Below are positions 18,177-27,889 of a DNA stretch of 64,000 bases, piece after piece. A model generated the notes under the pieces. The model was not told where the DNA came from and did not search any database. It worked only from the letters and a program-made list of their open reading frames with translations. Every line of letters begins with the position of its first letter. Positions within the stretch are counted from its first letter, which is position 1. The DNA comes from Cellvibrionales bacterium UBA4451 (GTDB taxonomy: Bacteria > Pseudomonadota > Gammaproteobacteria > Pseudomonadales > Porticoccaceae), in NCBI GenBank assembly GCA_002390285.1, contig DGPB01000002.1:69046-133045 (forward strand), in the 5' to 3' direction. A program made the translations under genes and the position numbers.

Positions 18177-18819
18177 CCAGTCGACACTTATTCCAACCAT
18201 TATCGGTATTTTTTTACTATTGTTCTCTCTGCGGATATTACTGAGAAGGACAATGATAGAAGCGGTTTTTCGAGCAGTACTCGGCCTGGTACTGATGGCG
18301 GCTAGTGCCATTTTTTTACTCGGCAGCCTGGATTTGTTCAGCTACCGACAATTACTTCAGGAAGAATCTGTTGCAACCCTTCGATTTGAAAAGCTCAAGA
18401 CACAGACATATCGGGTCATTCTTGTCGATAACACCGGCCATCAATACCGTTATCACCTAAAAGGGGACCAATGGCAGTTGGATGCGAGGCTGATCAGATG
18501 GCACCCAATATTCGCCAGTGCGGGTTTCAGCCCGCTGTATCGATTAGATCGACTCAGCGGACGGTACAGTAACTTGAGGCAAGAAATGAACGATGAACGC
18601 ACTGCCCATAAGCTAGAGTTTAGCCCCTACGGAATAGATACTTGGGTATGGATAAAACGACTTCCCTGGTTATGGGAGTGGGTTGATGCTCAATATGGTA
18701 CAGCGACGTTTCTTCCCATGGCTGATGGCGCGATTTATGAGGTAAAACTGGGTGTTGCCGGCCTAGTTGCGAGACCAGTAAATGACCTTGGTAAGGGGGC
18801 AGTAGAAGGCTGGCAGTGA
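18166..18819 (+). CDS. Conserved membrane protein with two N-terminal helices, unknown function
   Basis: The 217-residue product has helices at about 9-25 and 35-55, then a soluble domain rich in Arg, Tyr and Trp with no cysteine or known catalytic motif. The visible pattern (RYHLKGDQWQLDARLIRW and LYRLDRLSGRYS) resembles proteins often labelled as efflux-pump-like in Pseudomonas, but I would not assign transport. It overlaps nudC by 11 bases and precedes sohB, suggesting one transcript. Confidence 0.7.
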   Translation: MQFNQSTLIPTIIGIFLLLFSLRILLRRTMIEAVFRAVLGLVLMAASAIFLLGSLDLFSYRQLLQEESVATLRFEKLKTQTYRVILVDNTGHQYRYHLKGDQWQLDARLIRWHPIFASAGFSPLYRLDRLSGRYSNLRQEMNDERTAHKLEFSPYGIDTWVWIKRLPWLWEWVDAQYGTATFLPMADGAIYEVKLGVAGLVARPVNDLGKGAVEGWQ

Positions 18820-18890
18820 TACACTCGCCGACCAAGTTTAGCCCATCGATAGATGAGCAATGAGCGTAATGTAATAGAGGGAGTTTAAGA

Positions 18891-19916
18891 TTGGAATTTT
18901 TGATTCAATACGGTTTGTTTTTGGCCAAAGCAGTAACCATGGTTGTCGCTTTACTGATTGTAATTGGCACGATAGCGGGGCTCAGTAGCCGTGTCAGAAA
19001 ACATCCGAAAGGTGAGCTTGAGGTTCACCGCTTAAATGAAGATTTTGAGCAGATGAATAATATCTTGCAGTTGGCAATGCTGAATCCTGCAGAGCAGAAG
19101 CAGCTGGCAAAAGAGAAAAAGAAAGAAGAAAAAATTCGCAAGAAAACAGTCTCAGAAAAAAAACGGGTTTTTTTACTCAATTTCAAAGGAGACATGCGAG
19201 CGTCTGCAGCAACTAATCTTCGTGAAGAAATCACCGCCGTACTAAGCCAAGCCAAGCCGGAAGATGAAATAGTGGTCAGATTGGAAAGTGCGGGAGGCAT
19301 GGTTCACAGCTATGGCCTTGCCTCTAGCCAGCTTGATCGGATTAAAAAACAGGGTATACCTCTTACCGTTTGCGTCGATAAAGTGGCCGCCAGTGGTGGT
19401 TATATGATGGCTTGTGTAGCGGATAAAATTCTAGCTGCCCCATTTTCTATCCTCGGCTCGATCGGTGTGGTCGCTCAGTTACCTAACTTTAATCGTTTGT
19501 TAAAAAAACATGATGTTGATGTAGAGCTACATACGGCTGGGGAATATAAAAGAACTCTCACTATGTTTGGTGAAAACACCGATCAAGATCGAGAAAAATT
19601 TACCGAAGACCTGGAAGACACCCATCAATTATTTAAAGATTTTGTCAGTCAGCACCGCCAGGCCGTCGATATTGACACGATTTCTACCGGTGAGATATGG
19701 CTGGGAACCCGTGCCCTAGAGATGTCATTGGTCGATGGGTTAATGACCAGTGACGAGTATTTGGTTGGCCTTTCATCGGATGCTGATATCTTTGAAGTTA
19801 AATATAGCCACCGGAAGAGTTTGCCAGAGAAAGTGGGGCTGGTGGCTGAAAATAGCACTGACCGACTATTGCTGCGTTGGTGGAATAGATTGCGCTCTAC
19901 TCATTACTACTCTTAG
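18891..19916 (+). CDS. sohB: Probable inner-membrane serine protease SohB (S49)
   Basis: SohB belongs to the signal peptide peptidase S49 family and acts at the inner membrane. Of 341 residues, the first helix spans 5-27, then comes a charged Lys/Glu coiled region (65-92), then the protease domain. The catalytic Ser is in VAASGGYMMACV near 169 and the Lys in GEYKRTLTMFGEN near 221. The start is TTG 18891 with GAGGGA upstream. An A/T-only palindrome around 19156-19175 in the coiled part has no GC stem. Confidence 0.93.
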   Translation: MEFLIQYGLFLAKAVTMVVALLIVIGTIAGLSSRVRKHPKGELEVHRLNEDFEQMNNILQLAMLNPAEQKQLAKEKKKEEKIRKKTVSEKKRVFLLNFKGDMRASAATNLREEITAVLSQAKPEDEIVVRLESAGGMVHSYGLASSQLDRIKKQGIPLTVCVDKVAASGGYMMACVADKILAAPFSILGSIGVVAQLPNFNRLLKKHDVDVELHTAGEYKRTLTMFGENTDQDREKFTEDLEDTHQLFKDFVSQHRQAVDIDTISTGEIWLGTRALEMSLVDGLMTSDEYLVGLSSDADIFEVKYSHRKSLPEKVGLVAENSTDRLLLRWWNRLRSTHYYS

Positions 19917-19941
19917 CCTTCTCACGAATGTGCGAACAGGA

Positions 19942-19968
19942 AAACTGACCAAAAATATTGGTTAGTTT
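19942..19968. terminator. Bidirectional terminator between sohB and the CPA2 antiporter
   Basis: AAACTGACCAA and TTGGTTAGTTT form an 11-base stem with one G-U pair around AAATA. It sits between convergent genes and overlaps the antiporter's stop codon. It is AT-rich, so termination may be modest. Confidence 0.5.
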
Positions 19969-21128
19969 CTCCTGAGCTTGTCTTTTACAGCAAGAGGGTT
20001 AGGGAAGTTGAATGTCACAATATAGCTGGATACTAGGAAGGTAAGAATGGCTGCTGCTTGAATCAGATGGGATGCGAGAACCCCAATCATTGAGGCATTA
20101 TAGGCCACATAGGCTATTAACAGGGAAAACTCACTGATCTGTCCCAACCGGAAGCCGATATCCCAAGCCAGTACTTTTCTCTCACTCTGGCGCCCCAATA
20201 AAAACCGAAAGGTTGCGGGTTTCATCGCCAGCATCGCACCGCCAAGGATAATGGCTGCCAAGGCAATTTCAGGTAGAAGTCCCAGGTTAAATCCTGCTCC
20301 GAGCGAGAAAAAGAACATAATTAGGAAAAAGTCGCGTAACGGCTTAAGGGTCAATGCAATATGCTGGGCTATGGGGCTGGAGGCAATCGTGATTCCGGCT
20401 AGAAAAGCACCAATTTCCCGAGATAGCCCAAGTACTTCTGCTAATTCAGAGAGACCCATGCACCAGCCAATCGCCAATAGGAAGATGTATTCTCCTATTC
20501 GGTCATATTTGGCTATCAGTTTCAGAAGAATCCAGCGCACGAAGGCCCAGGCAAAAAGAATCAGCAGGGGGAGGGCCAACAGTGTGATGCCGACCTGCAT
20601 AAAATCGATTTGCCCTCCTTCACCACTGAGTAGTACTAACAATACAAAAATGGCAAGGAAGTCTTGCATCAGCAGTAGGCCAATCATCATCTCACCGATG
20701 TGTCGGTGGTGGAGAATCGTGGTGGGTAACAACTTGATGCCAATAATGGTGCTGGAAAACATCATGGCCGCGCCAATGATGAGACTTTCAGTGATGGTAT
20801 AACCAAATAAATAGGCAATCAAAAAGCCAACACCAGCAAAAGATAAGGAGCTTATCAGCGTCACAACGGTGACTTTTCTTAGGGCCGTCATTAATGACTG
20901 TGGTTGTAGGTCTAACCCTAGTAGAAAGAGTAGGAAAATAATTCCGATTTCAGAGATTCTAGATAGCAGGTGTATATCTTGTATCCACCCAAGACAGTAC
21001 GGGCCGATCAAGGCACCCACAACAATATAGGCCACCAGTAATGGCTGTCGAGCATAGATCGCAAGTGACGCCACCACAGCGGACCCGGTAAAAATTAAAA
21101 AGAACGATTCGATAACAGCTTCGTTCAT
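19962..21128 (-). CDS. CPA2-family cation:proton antiporter, membrane domain only
   Basis: The 388-residue protein has about twelve hydrophobic helices and the Kef/YbaL-type signatures LLFLLGLDLQPQSL near 66-80 and GLSREIGAFLAGITIASS near 235. It should exchange K+ or Na+ for H+. Full KefB, KefC and YbaL proteins add a C-terminal TrkA-N nucleotide-binding domain; this one ends after the last helix, so it lacks that regulatory module. It is not next to a Kef ancillary gene. Confidence 0.88.
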   Translation of the reverse strand: MNEAVIESFFLIFTGSAVVASLAIYARQPLLVAYIVVGALIGPYCLGWIQDIHLLSRISEIGIIFLLFLLGLDLQPQSLMTALRKVTVVTLISSLSFAGVGFLIAYLFGYTITESLIIGAAMMFSSTIIGIKLLPTTILHHRHIGEMMIGLLLMQDFLAIFVLLVLLSGEGGQIDFMQVGITLLALPLLILFAWAFVRWILLKLIAKYDRIGEYIFLLAIGWCMGLSELAEVLGLSREIGAFLAGITIASSPIAQHIALTLKPLRDFFLIMFFFSLGAGFNLGLLPEIALAAIILGGAMLAMKPATFRFLLGRQSERKVLAWDIGFRLGQISEFSLLIAYVAYNASMIGVLASHLIQAAAILTFLVSSYIVTFNFPNPLAVKDKLRRN

Positions 21129-21285
21129 AGTGATACCCCTTATGCGCTATTGTGAGGGAAGGGGTTAAAAGCGGCAAGGCTACTCAAGCCTGAATCTGTA
21201 AAAGGTATTTAGCCTGCTGACGTTCTGTAATTATAGACCACAATGCTTGAATGCTACCTGTGCTTAGTTAGTAGCGGGCATGTGA

Positions 21286-21768
21286 TTAGCTTCTACGGAA
21301 CAGAGGTTCGGGCTGATCAGCTGAACTTTGATAAGTGACACTAAAATCATTCAAGGAGGCTGCAGCCGCATCCAAGTCTATACCGTCTTTTAAGTCGAAA
21401 GAGTCAAACCCGCAGCGTTTTAAGTAAAAAAGCTGATCACGAATTGCGTTACCTATAGCACGCAATTGCCCATTGAACTCATATCGTTCCTTTAGCAGTC
21501 TTCCTATCGAGAAGCCGCGGCCATCGACAAATGTTGGGAAGTTAACAGCAATAAGAGGGAATTGGTTTGCCTCTAAGCCAACAGCATCTACATCTTCATC
21601 ACTATCAATCCAGAGCCCAGCACATTGCAAGTTAAGCGCTTCTTTATTGTCCAGCCAATACTGCATGGGCAGTAAAACCTTTGCCCTTGGTAACTCACCT
21701 GAGAAATCTTTGGGGATAATGACCCAGCTGTCATCAACAACCTGGCTACCTTTAATGATCTTTGGCAT
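21286..21768 (-). CDS. DUF934 protein, sulfite-reductase partner
   Basis: DUF934 proteins are almost always encoded right after cysI in proteobacteria and are thought to aid siroheme-dependent sulfite reduction; the biochemical role is unsettled. ATG 21768 has AGGAG seven bases upstream and gives 160 residues beginning MPKIIKGSQVVDDSW. Family features are the Asp-rich LWIDSDEDVDAV and the Arg/Gly stretch GRGFSIGRLLKERY. It overlaps the 3' end of cysI by 17 bases. Confidence 0.9.
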   Translation of the reverse strand: MPKIIKGSQVVDDSWVIIPKDFSGELPRAKVLLPMQYWLDNKEALNLQCAGLWIDSDEDVDAVGLEANQFPLIAVNFPTFVDGRGFSIGRLLKERYEFNGQLRAIGNAIRDQLFYLKRCGFDSFDLKDGIDLDAAAASLNDFSVTYQSSADQPEPLFRRS

Positions 21769-23416
21769 AGACGCTCTCCTTGAAAGGGGTGAGTCCAATA
21801 CGGCGGTAAGTGTCTATAAATAACTCATCACCATTGCGGTTTTCAACATAAATATCGAGAATTTTCTCGATAACCTCAGGCATTTCGTCTCGCCCAAAGG
21901 AAGGCCCAAGGACATTGCCGAGAGTGGCATCGCTATCAGAGCTACCACCTAGCTGAACTTGATAAAATTCATCCCCCTTCTTATCAACACCCAAGATCCC
22001 AATATTGCCCACATGGTGGTGCCCACAGGCATTCATACAGCCTGAGATGTTCAATGACAGATCACCGAGATCATAAACATAGTCCATGTCATCAAATTTA
22101 CGCTGTAGCGCTTCGGCGATTGGTATAGATTTGGCATTAGCCAATGAACAAAAGTCACCGCCGGGACAGCAAATCATATCCGTGAGTGTGCCAATATTCG
22201 GTGTGGCAAAACCACCAGCTTTGGCTTTCTGCCATAGTTCAAATAGGTCTGACTTTTTCACATCGGCCAGTACTAAATTTTGGTTGTGTGTGGCACGAAT
22301 CTCACCATACGAGTATTGGTCAGCAAGATCAGCAATGACATCTAACTGCACGTCAGTGACATCTCCTGGCGCGACACCAGTGGGTTTCAGTGACAGGGTA
22401 ACAGCAGCATAGCCAGGCACTCTGTGGGCAGTAATATTTCTTTGTAACCATTTGCCAAAAGCAATATTTTCGTCAGAACGTTGCTTAAGTTCAATATCTG
22501 CTTCACCGTCATCTAACGATTGGTAATCAGGTGCTGTGAAGAACCCTTTCACACGATTTATTTCTTCATCTGTGAGGATGGATGGTGTGTCCTTGATGTA
22601 ATCCCACTCTGATTCGACTTCGTGAGCAAAGACTTCTGGCGTCCAAGCACGTACCAGAATTTTTATCCTGGCCTTGTATTTGTTGGCCCGGTTACCGTGT
22701 CGATTATAGACCCGAAGAATGGCATCCAGATAAGTGAGCAGATGCTCTTTAGGGAGGAATTCACGGATGACACTGCCAATAACAGGCGTTCGACCCAATC
22801 CACCTCCTACGAGCACTTTAAAACCTACCTCGCCGTCATCATTTTTTACTATTTGAAGACCGATATCGTGAACCTGAATAGCTGCACGATCCCCCTGAGT
22901 GCCGCATACAGCAATTTTGAATTTACGGGGGAGGAAGGCGAATTCTGGATGGAAAGTAGACCACTGACGAATGATTTCACACCAGGGACGAGGGTCTTCA
23001 TGCTCATCCTGGGCCACACCGGCGAACTGATCCGTTGTGGTATTGCGAATACAGTTGCCACTGGTTTGTACTGCGTGCATTTGAACTTCAGCCAACTCAC
23101 CTAGAATATCCGGCACTTCTTCCAATTGTGGCCAGTTGAACTGAATATTCTGGCGAGTGGTGATGTGACAGTATCCTTTGTCATAAGTCCGGGCTATATG
23201 AGCCAGTTTACGGAACTGCTTGGAGTTCAATAGGCCATAGGGTACAGCGATGCGAAGCATGGGCGCCAAGCGCTGAATATACAGGCCGTTTTGCAGACGC
23301 AAGGGAAGGAACTCGTCTTCAGCCAGTTCTCCCGCTAAGTAGCGGTCTGTTTGGCTGCGAAACTGGGTAACGCGTTCCTCGATAATTTTTTGATCGTTTT
23401 CGTTATATACGTACAT
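21752..23416 (-). CDS. cysI: Sulfite reductase, siroheme / 4Fe-4S hemoprotein
   Basis: The enzyme reduces sulfite to sulfide by six electrons in assimilatory sulfur metabolism. The cluster and siroheme ligands are seen as CCPGGDFCSL (C-x5-C) and SGCMNACGHHH (C-x3-C). The start MYVYNENDQKIIEERV matches the Pseudomonas protein, so ATG 23416 is used (554 residues) rather than the longer open frame to 23470. No flavoprotein CysJ is encoded nearby, so electrons probably come from ferredoxin or another reductase. Nitrite/sulfite reductase annotation is also used for this family. Confidence 0.94.
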   Translation of the reverse strand: MYVYNENDQKIIEERVTQFRSQTDRYLAGELAEDEFLPLRLQNGLYIQRLAPMLRIAVPYGLLNSKQFRKLAHIARTYDKGYCHITTRQNIQFNWPQLEEVPDILGELAEVQMHAVQTSGNCIRNTTTDQFAGVAQDEHEDPRPWCEIIRQWSTFHPEFAFLPRKFKIAVCGTQGDRAAIQVHDIGLQIVKNDDGEVGFKVLVGGGLGRTPVIGSVIREFLPKEHLLTYLDAILRVYNRHGNRANKYKARIKILVRAWTPEVFAHEVESEWDYIKDTPSILTDEEINRVKGFFTAPDYQSLDDGEADIELKQRSDENIAFGKWLQRNITAHRVPGYAAVTLSLKPTGVAPGDVTDVQLDVIADLADQYSYGEIRATHNQNLVLADVKKSDLFELWQKAKAGGFATPNIGTLTDMICCPGGDFCSLANAKSIPIAEALQRKFDDMDYVYDLGDLSLNISGCMNACGHHHVGNIGILGVDKKGDEFYQVQLGGSSDSDATLGNVLGPSFGRDEMPEVIEKILDIYVENRNGDELFIDTYRRIGLTPFKESVYAKDH

Positions 23417-23615
23417 AAAATAGTTACATAAATTGTGAGATTTGTAGTGTGCCCATTGCGTATATGGCATCAGAAAGGCGCGAATTCTACAGGGAATAAT
23501 GCCCCTTGTCAGTGGGGTACAGATAATAGCGCGCCTTGCCCCGTTGGTTAAAACCTTTTCTCTATATGATCATAAGGTTAAGGCATAACAAGTAATGTGA
23601 GAGGGTCTTTATAGG

Positions 23616-23644
23616 GGGACAATATAAAACGTTGCTGGTACAAT
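23616..23644 (+). promoter_or_regulatory. Likely sigma-70 promoter for the 40-residue membrane protein
   Basis: GGGACA at 23616-23621 and TACAAT at 23639-23644 are separated by exactly 17 bases. The -10 matches consensus at five of six positions. The start of translation is about 40 bases downstream. Confidence 0.4.
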
Positions 23645-23685
23645 CCCGGCCGCCGATTTTAAGCTGTTAATAAGGGTTAGAAAAC

Positions 23686-23808
23686 ATGTCTAATGAAGTA
23701 GTTACTCAAGAACAAGAGAATAGTGACAGCTGTACAGATGCGTTTGTCGCACTAGTTGCTATTTGTCTTATCGTTACCACTGCTGTGTTCTGGGTTAGTA
23801 ACCAGTAG
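23686..23808 (+). CDS. Small single-pass membrane protein, 40 residues
   Basis: Too short for usual ORF cut-offs, but it has a full gene layout: promoter-like hexamers, an AAGGG ribosome site, an ATG, 40 codons, a stop and a strong terminator 16 bases later. The protein has a polar acidic N-terminus (MSNEVVTQEQENSDS) and one hydrophobic helix, FVALVAICLIVTTAVFWV. It is divergent from cysI and converges with DUF2970 and metH. I do not recognise a named family; similar tiny proteins may occur beside cysI/metH in relatives. Confidence 0.7.
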   Translation: MSNEVVTQEQENSDSCTDAFVALVAICLIVTTAVFWVSNQ

Positions 23809-23823
23809 GTTTAGATTATTAAT

Positions 23824-23855
23824 AAAAAAGGCGGTCATTTAGACCGCCTTTTTTA
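23824..23855. terminator. Strong bidirectional intrinsic terminator
   Basis: A 13-base perfect stem, six As plus GGCGGTC pairing with GACCGCC plus six Ts, surrounds the loop ATTTA. It serves the small membrane gene on plus and DUF2970 on minus. Confidence 0.9.
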
Positions 23856-23900
23856 TTTGAGCTTTATTGAATCAGTGTTTATATCAATGATGGATTTTGT

Positions 23901-24134
23901 TTACATTCCGGCATTGTGGATAACAAGCTTTACCACAGAGACTACGGTAAAGATAAACATGATGGTGAATATCAGGCCGGAGACGATGTACACATAGATA
24001 TTGCCGTACTTAAAGTCACGCTCGCGATTTTTGTTACTCTGAACACCAAGAAATGCCGCCAGTGTGCTGAATACTATCTGCCAGAAACTTGGTTTTTTCT
24101 CATCATTAGATTCATTTATGTCTCGTTTTTCCAT
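23901..24134 (-). CDS. DUF2970 family membrane protein
   Basis: The 77-residue protein has the DUF2970 pattern: a short charged N-terminus, PSFWQIVFSTLAAFLGVQSNKNRERDF, then a C-terminal helix IYVYIVSGLIFTIMFIFTVV. Function is unknown. It lies 50 bases downstream of metH on the same strand and may be cotranscribed. Confidence 0.85.
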   Translation of the reverse strand: MEKRDINESNDEKKPSFWQIVFSTLAAFLGVQSNKNRERDFKYGNIYVYIVSGLIFTIMFIFTVVSVVKLVIHNAGM

Positions 24135-24184
24135 TGTCTAGTTCTATCATTGTTATATTGATGGCTTGGTAGATTCATTTGTTG

Positions 24185-27100
24185 TCAGTGATTCAATATT
24201 GGTCGCAGCCATCGTTCAAGTTGTTCAGTCGGAACCCCTTTACGCTGCGCGAGACTCTCTAGTTGGTCTCTTTCTATTTTACCCGTATTAAAATATTTCG
24301 CTTGTGGATGCGAAAAGTACCAACCACTGACGGATGCGGCGGGTAGCATGGCAAAACTCTCAGTGAGTGATATCTGGGTATTGTTGGTGGCATCCAACAG
24401 TGAAAACAAGGCTTGTTTTTCACTGTGGTCTGGACAAGACGGGTAGCCGGGTGCCGGTCGAATACCGCGGTATTGTTCTTTGATCAGGGCGTCATTGTCC
24501 AGCGCCTCATCGTTGGCGTAGCCCCAAAATTCTTTTCTAACCCTCTGATGTAAGTGCTCGGCAAAAGCCTCAGCTAAACGGTCGGCTAAGGCTTTCACCA
24601 TAATGCTATTGTAATCGTCACCTTTGGCTTCATAGCCTTTAGCTAACTCATCAACGCCTATGCCCGTAGTGACGGCGAAAGCTCCCACATAGTCGGTGAT
24701 GTCCGTATCCTTTGGTGCAATAAAGTCAGCCAAGGACACCAGTTCATTGGTAGCCCCTTGTTTGCGGGTTTGTTGGCGAATCTGATGCAGTGTAGATAAC
24801 ACCTGATTTCGGGATTCATCGGCATAGACTTCAATGTCGTCCGTATTGACGGTGTTGGCGGGCCACAATCCGAATACAGCTCGTGCCTTGATAAGCTTTT
24901 TTTCAACCAGTGATTTAAGCATTATCTGAGCATCATTAAATAAGTCGCGCGCAGCTTCGCCGACTTTTTCATCGCTGAGAATTTTGGGGTATTTACCTGC
25001 TAACTCCCAAGTAATAAAGAAGGGTGTCCAGTCTATCGTGTCGACCAATACATCCAGTGGGTAGTCATCGAGTATCTGTACTCCCGTGGTGGCTGGAATG
25101 GGTGGTATGTAGTCCTGCCAGTCTATTTTGGGACCTGACTTTTTGGCCTCAGCGTAGGGCAGGATGGTACCCCGAGGTTTACGATTGGCAGTACGTTTGC
25201 GTACCTCTACATACTCCTGCTGAATATCAGCCACAAAGGCGTCTCTGTGCTCGTGGCTAAGTAGTTTACTGACTACGCCTACGGCACGGGATGCATCGGA
25301 GACATAGATGGACTGATTCAGATGGTAGTTGGGGTCAATTTTGACAGCGGTGTGTGCTTTGGAGGTAGTTGCACCACCAATTAACAATGGAAAGTTGAGT
25401 TTCTGCCGCTCAAGTTCGCTGGCGACATGAACCATTTCATCCAGAGAGGGTGTGATAAGCCCTGAAAGACCAATAATATCGACATTTTCTCTTATGGCGG
25501 TCTCGATGATTCTTTCGGCGGGCACCATGACGCCTAAGTCGATGACCTCATAGTTGTTACATCCCAACACTACACCCACAATATTTTTGCCAATATCGTG
25601 CACGTCACCTTTGACCGTGGCCATTAGGATTCTGCCATTTGCTTTCGCACCATCTTCTTTTTCAGCCTCTATATAGGGCTGGAGGTGGGCGACGGCCTGT
25701 TTCATTACCCGTGCAGATTTGACCACTTGGGGTAGAAACATTTTACCGGCACCAAATAAATCGCCGACTACATTCATCCCGTCCATTAGCGGGCCTTCAA
25801 TCACATGAAGAGGGCGTTCAACCTGTAGGCGGACAGATTCTGTATCTTCCTCTATATAGGTGGTGATACCTTTGACCAGAGCATGTTCAAGGCGTTTCGC
25901 TACTGGCCAGCTTCGCCATTCCAGATCGACTTTTCTGTCTTCGGTTGAGCCATCGCCTCGGTATTTCTCGGCTATATCGACAAGGTTTTCAGTACCTTGT
26001 TGGTGGCGATTTAGGATGACATCCTCTACTTTTTCACGGAGTTCCTCAGACAAGTCACTGTAGACGGCGAGCTGTCCGGCATTAACGATACCCATGCTTA
26101 AACCAGCCTGGATAGCGTGGAACAGAAAGACAGAATGAATGGCTTCACGAATCGGGTTGTTCCCGCGAAAGGAGAATGAAACATTGCTGATTCCACCGGA
26201 AATCAGTGCCCCCGGCAAATGTTGTTTAATCCATCGAGCGCCCTCAATAAAGTCCACCGCGTAATTGTTGTGCTCATCAATACCGGTGGCCACGGCGAAT
26301 ACATTAGGGTCGAAGATAATATCGGTAGGGCTGAATCCGACCTGATTAACCAAAATGTCATAACTGCGCTGACAAATTTCTTTTCGGCGCTCCAGGCTGT
26401 CAGCTTGTCCCTGTGTATCAAAAGCCATCACGACTACAGCTGCACCATATCGTAGGCACAGTTTAGCCTGCTCAACAAAGGGCTCTTCACCCTCTTTTAG
26501 GCTGATGGAATTGACGATACATTTACCTTGAGCCCACTTCAGACCCGCTTCTATCACGTGCCATTTTGAGGAGTCGATCATCAATGGAATACGTGAAATA
26601 TCGGGCTCTGAGGCAATCAGCTTGAGGAACGTAGTCATGGCATGAACGGCGTCGAGCATGCCTTCATCCATATTGATATCGATAACCTGTGCGCCGTCTT
26701 CTACTTGCTGACGGGCTACTTCGAGAGCCGTATCGTAATCATCATTGAGAACCAGCTGCTTGAACCTAGCTGAACCCGTGACATTACAGCGCTCCCCTAC
26801 GTTTACAAACAGAGAGTCAGCGGTAATATTGAAAGGCTCTAGCCCAGAAAGTCGACAGGCTGGCTCTAGTACGGGTATCTGCCGTGTGTTGTACTGGGAT
26901 ACGGCTTCGGCGATCGTACGAATATGTTCAGGGGTGGTGCCACAGCAGCCGCCTATAATGTTGACTAGTCCACTTTGTGCAAACTCACCGACAATAGCGG
27001 CCATTTCTTCGGCCGTTTCGTCATACTCTCCAAATTCATTTGGTAATCCCGCATTAGGGTGTGCGCTGACCAAGGTGTCGGTAAGCCGTGACAATTCTTC

Positions 27101-27889
27101 AATATGTGGTCGCAGTTCCTTGGCACCTAGCGCACAGTTAAGCCCTATAGAAAAAGGCCTCGCATGAGCCAGGGAATTCCAAAAAGCTTCCGGCGTTTGG
27201 CCCGATAACGTGCGACCGCTGGCATCGGTGATGGTGCCAGAAATCATGATGGGCAGTGGGCTTTCCTGAGCTTCAAATACTTGCTGCACGGCAAAAATTG
27301 CTGCCTTGGCATTGAGTGTGTCAAAAATGGTCTCGATCAGAATAATGTCTGCACCACCGGCAATTAGCCCTTCTGTGGCAGCCACATAGGTCTCGACCAG
27401 TTCGTCAAAGCTGGTATTACGGGCACCGGGATCATTAACGTCGGGCGATATGGACAGCGTGCGGCTAGTAGGCCCAAGCACCCCAGCGACCCAGCGAGGA
27501 CGGTCAGCTGTGGTTATATTGTCACAGGCTTCTCTGGCAAGTTTAGCGCCGGCCTCATTGAGTTCACGAACCAACGACTCCATACCGTAATCTGCCATAG
27601 AGACAGAGGTAGCGTTAAACGTATTGGTCTCGATAATATCGGCGCCAGCTTCGAGATAAACGCGGTGTATATCACGGATAACATCCGGTTGAGTCAGGGA
27701 TAGCAGGTCGTTGTTACCTTGTACATCCTGAGGCCAATTCTCAAAGCGTTCTCCACGATAATCAGCCTCAGTAAACCTGTGAGACTGGATCATGGTGCCC
27801 ATGGCTCCATCGAGAATTAAAATACGATTACGGGCTGCCTGGTGAAGGGCATCGATACGAGCTTGCCGATTATTCAAAGTGTCTTCCAT
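24185..27889 (-). CDS. metH: Cobalamin-dependent methionine synthase
   Basis: MetH transfers a methyl group from methyltetrahydrofolate to homocysteine through methylcobalamin. The 1234 residues are full length. Domains in order: homocysteine module (1-340) with zinc ligands Cys252, Cys315 and Cys316; pterin module (about 355-620); cap and B12 module (650-890) with cobalt ligand His764 in GDVHDIGKNIVG; and reactivation domain (900-1234) with the SAM-binding RPAPGYPSCPDH. I saw no cobalamin riboswitch in the roughly 230 bases upstream. It is divergent from nfuA. No metE is in the window. Confidence 0.97.
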   Translation of the reverse strand: MEDTLNNRQARIDALHQAARNRILILDGAMGTMIQSHRFTEADYRGERFENWPQDVQGNNDLLSLTQPDVIRDIHRVYLEAGADIIETNTFNATSVSMADYGMESLVRELNEAGAKLAREACDNITTADRPRWVAGVLGPTSRTLSISPDVNDPGARNTSFDELVETYVAATEGLIAGGADIILIETIFDTLNAKAAIFAVQQVFEAQESPLPIMISGTITDASGRTLSGQTPEAFWNSLAHARPFSIGLNCALGAKELRPHIEELSRLTDTLVSAHPNAGLPNEFGEYDETAEEMAAIVGEFAQSGLVNIIGGCCGTTPEHIRTIAEAVSQYNTRQIPVLEPACRLSGLEPFNITADSLFVNVGERCNVTGSARFKQLVLNDDYDTALEVARQQVEDGAQVIDINMDEGMLDAVHAMTTFLKLIASEPDISRIPLMIDSSKWHVIEAGLKWAQGKCIVNSISLKEGEEPFVEQAKLCLRYGAAVVVMAFDTQGQADSLERRKEICQRSYDILVNQVGFSPTDIIFDPNVFAVATGIDEHNNYAVDFIEGARWIKQHLPGALISGGISNVSFSFRGNNPIREAIHSVFLFHAIQAGLSMGIVNAGQLAVYSDLSEELREKVEDVILNRHQQGTENLVDIAEKYRGDGSTEDRKVDLEWRSWPVAKRLEHALVKGITTYIEEDTESVRLQVERPLHVIEGPLMDGMNVVGDLFGAGKMFLPQVVKSARVMKQAVAHLQPYIEAEKEDGAKANGRILMATVKGDVHDIGKNIVGVVLGCNNYEVIDLGVMVPAERIIETAIRENVDIIGLSGLITPSLDEMVHVASELERQKLNFPLLIGGATTSKAHTAVKIDPNYHLNQSIYVSDASRAVGVVSKLLSHEHRDAFVADIQQEYVEVRKRTANRKPRGTILPYAEAKKSGPKIDWQDYIPPIPATTGVQILDDYPLDVLVDTIDWTPFFITWELAGKYPKILSDEKVGEAARDLFNDAQIMLKSLVEKKLIKARAVFGLWPANTVNTDDIEVYADESRNQVLSTLHQIRQQTRKQGATNELVSLADFIAPKDTDITDYVGAFAVTTGIGVDELAKGYEAKGDDYNSIMVKALADRLAEAFAEHLHQRVRKEFWGYANDEALDNDALIKEQYRGIRPAPGYPSCPDHSEKQALFSLLDATNNTQISLTESFAMLPAASVSGWYFSHPQAKYFNTGKIERDQLESLAQRKGVPTEQLERWLRPILNH

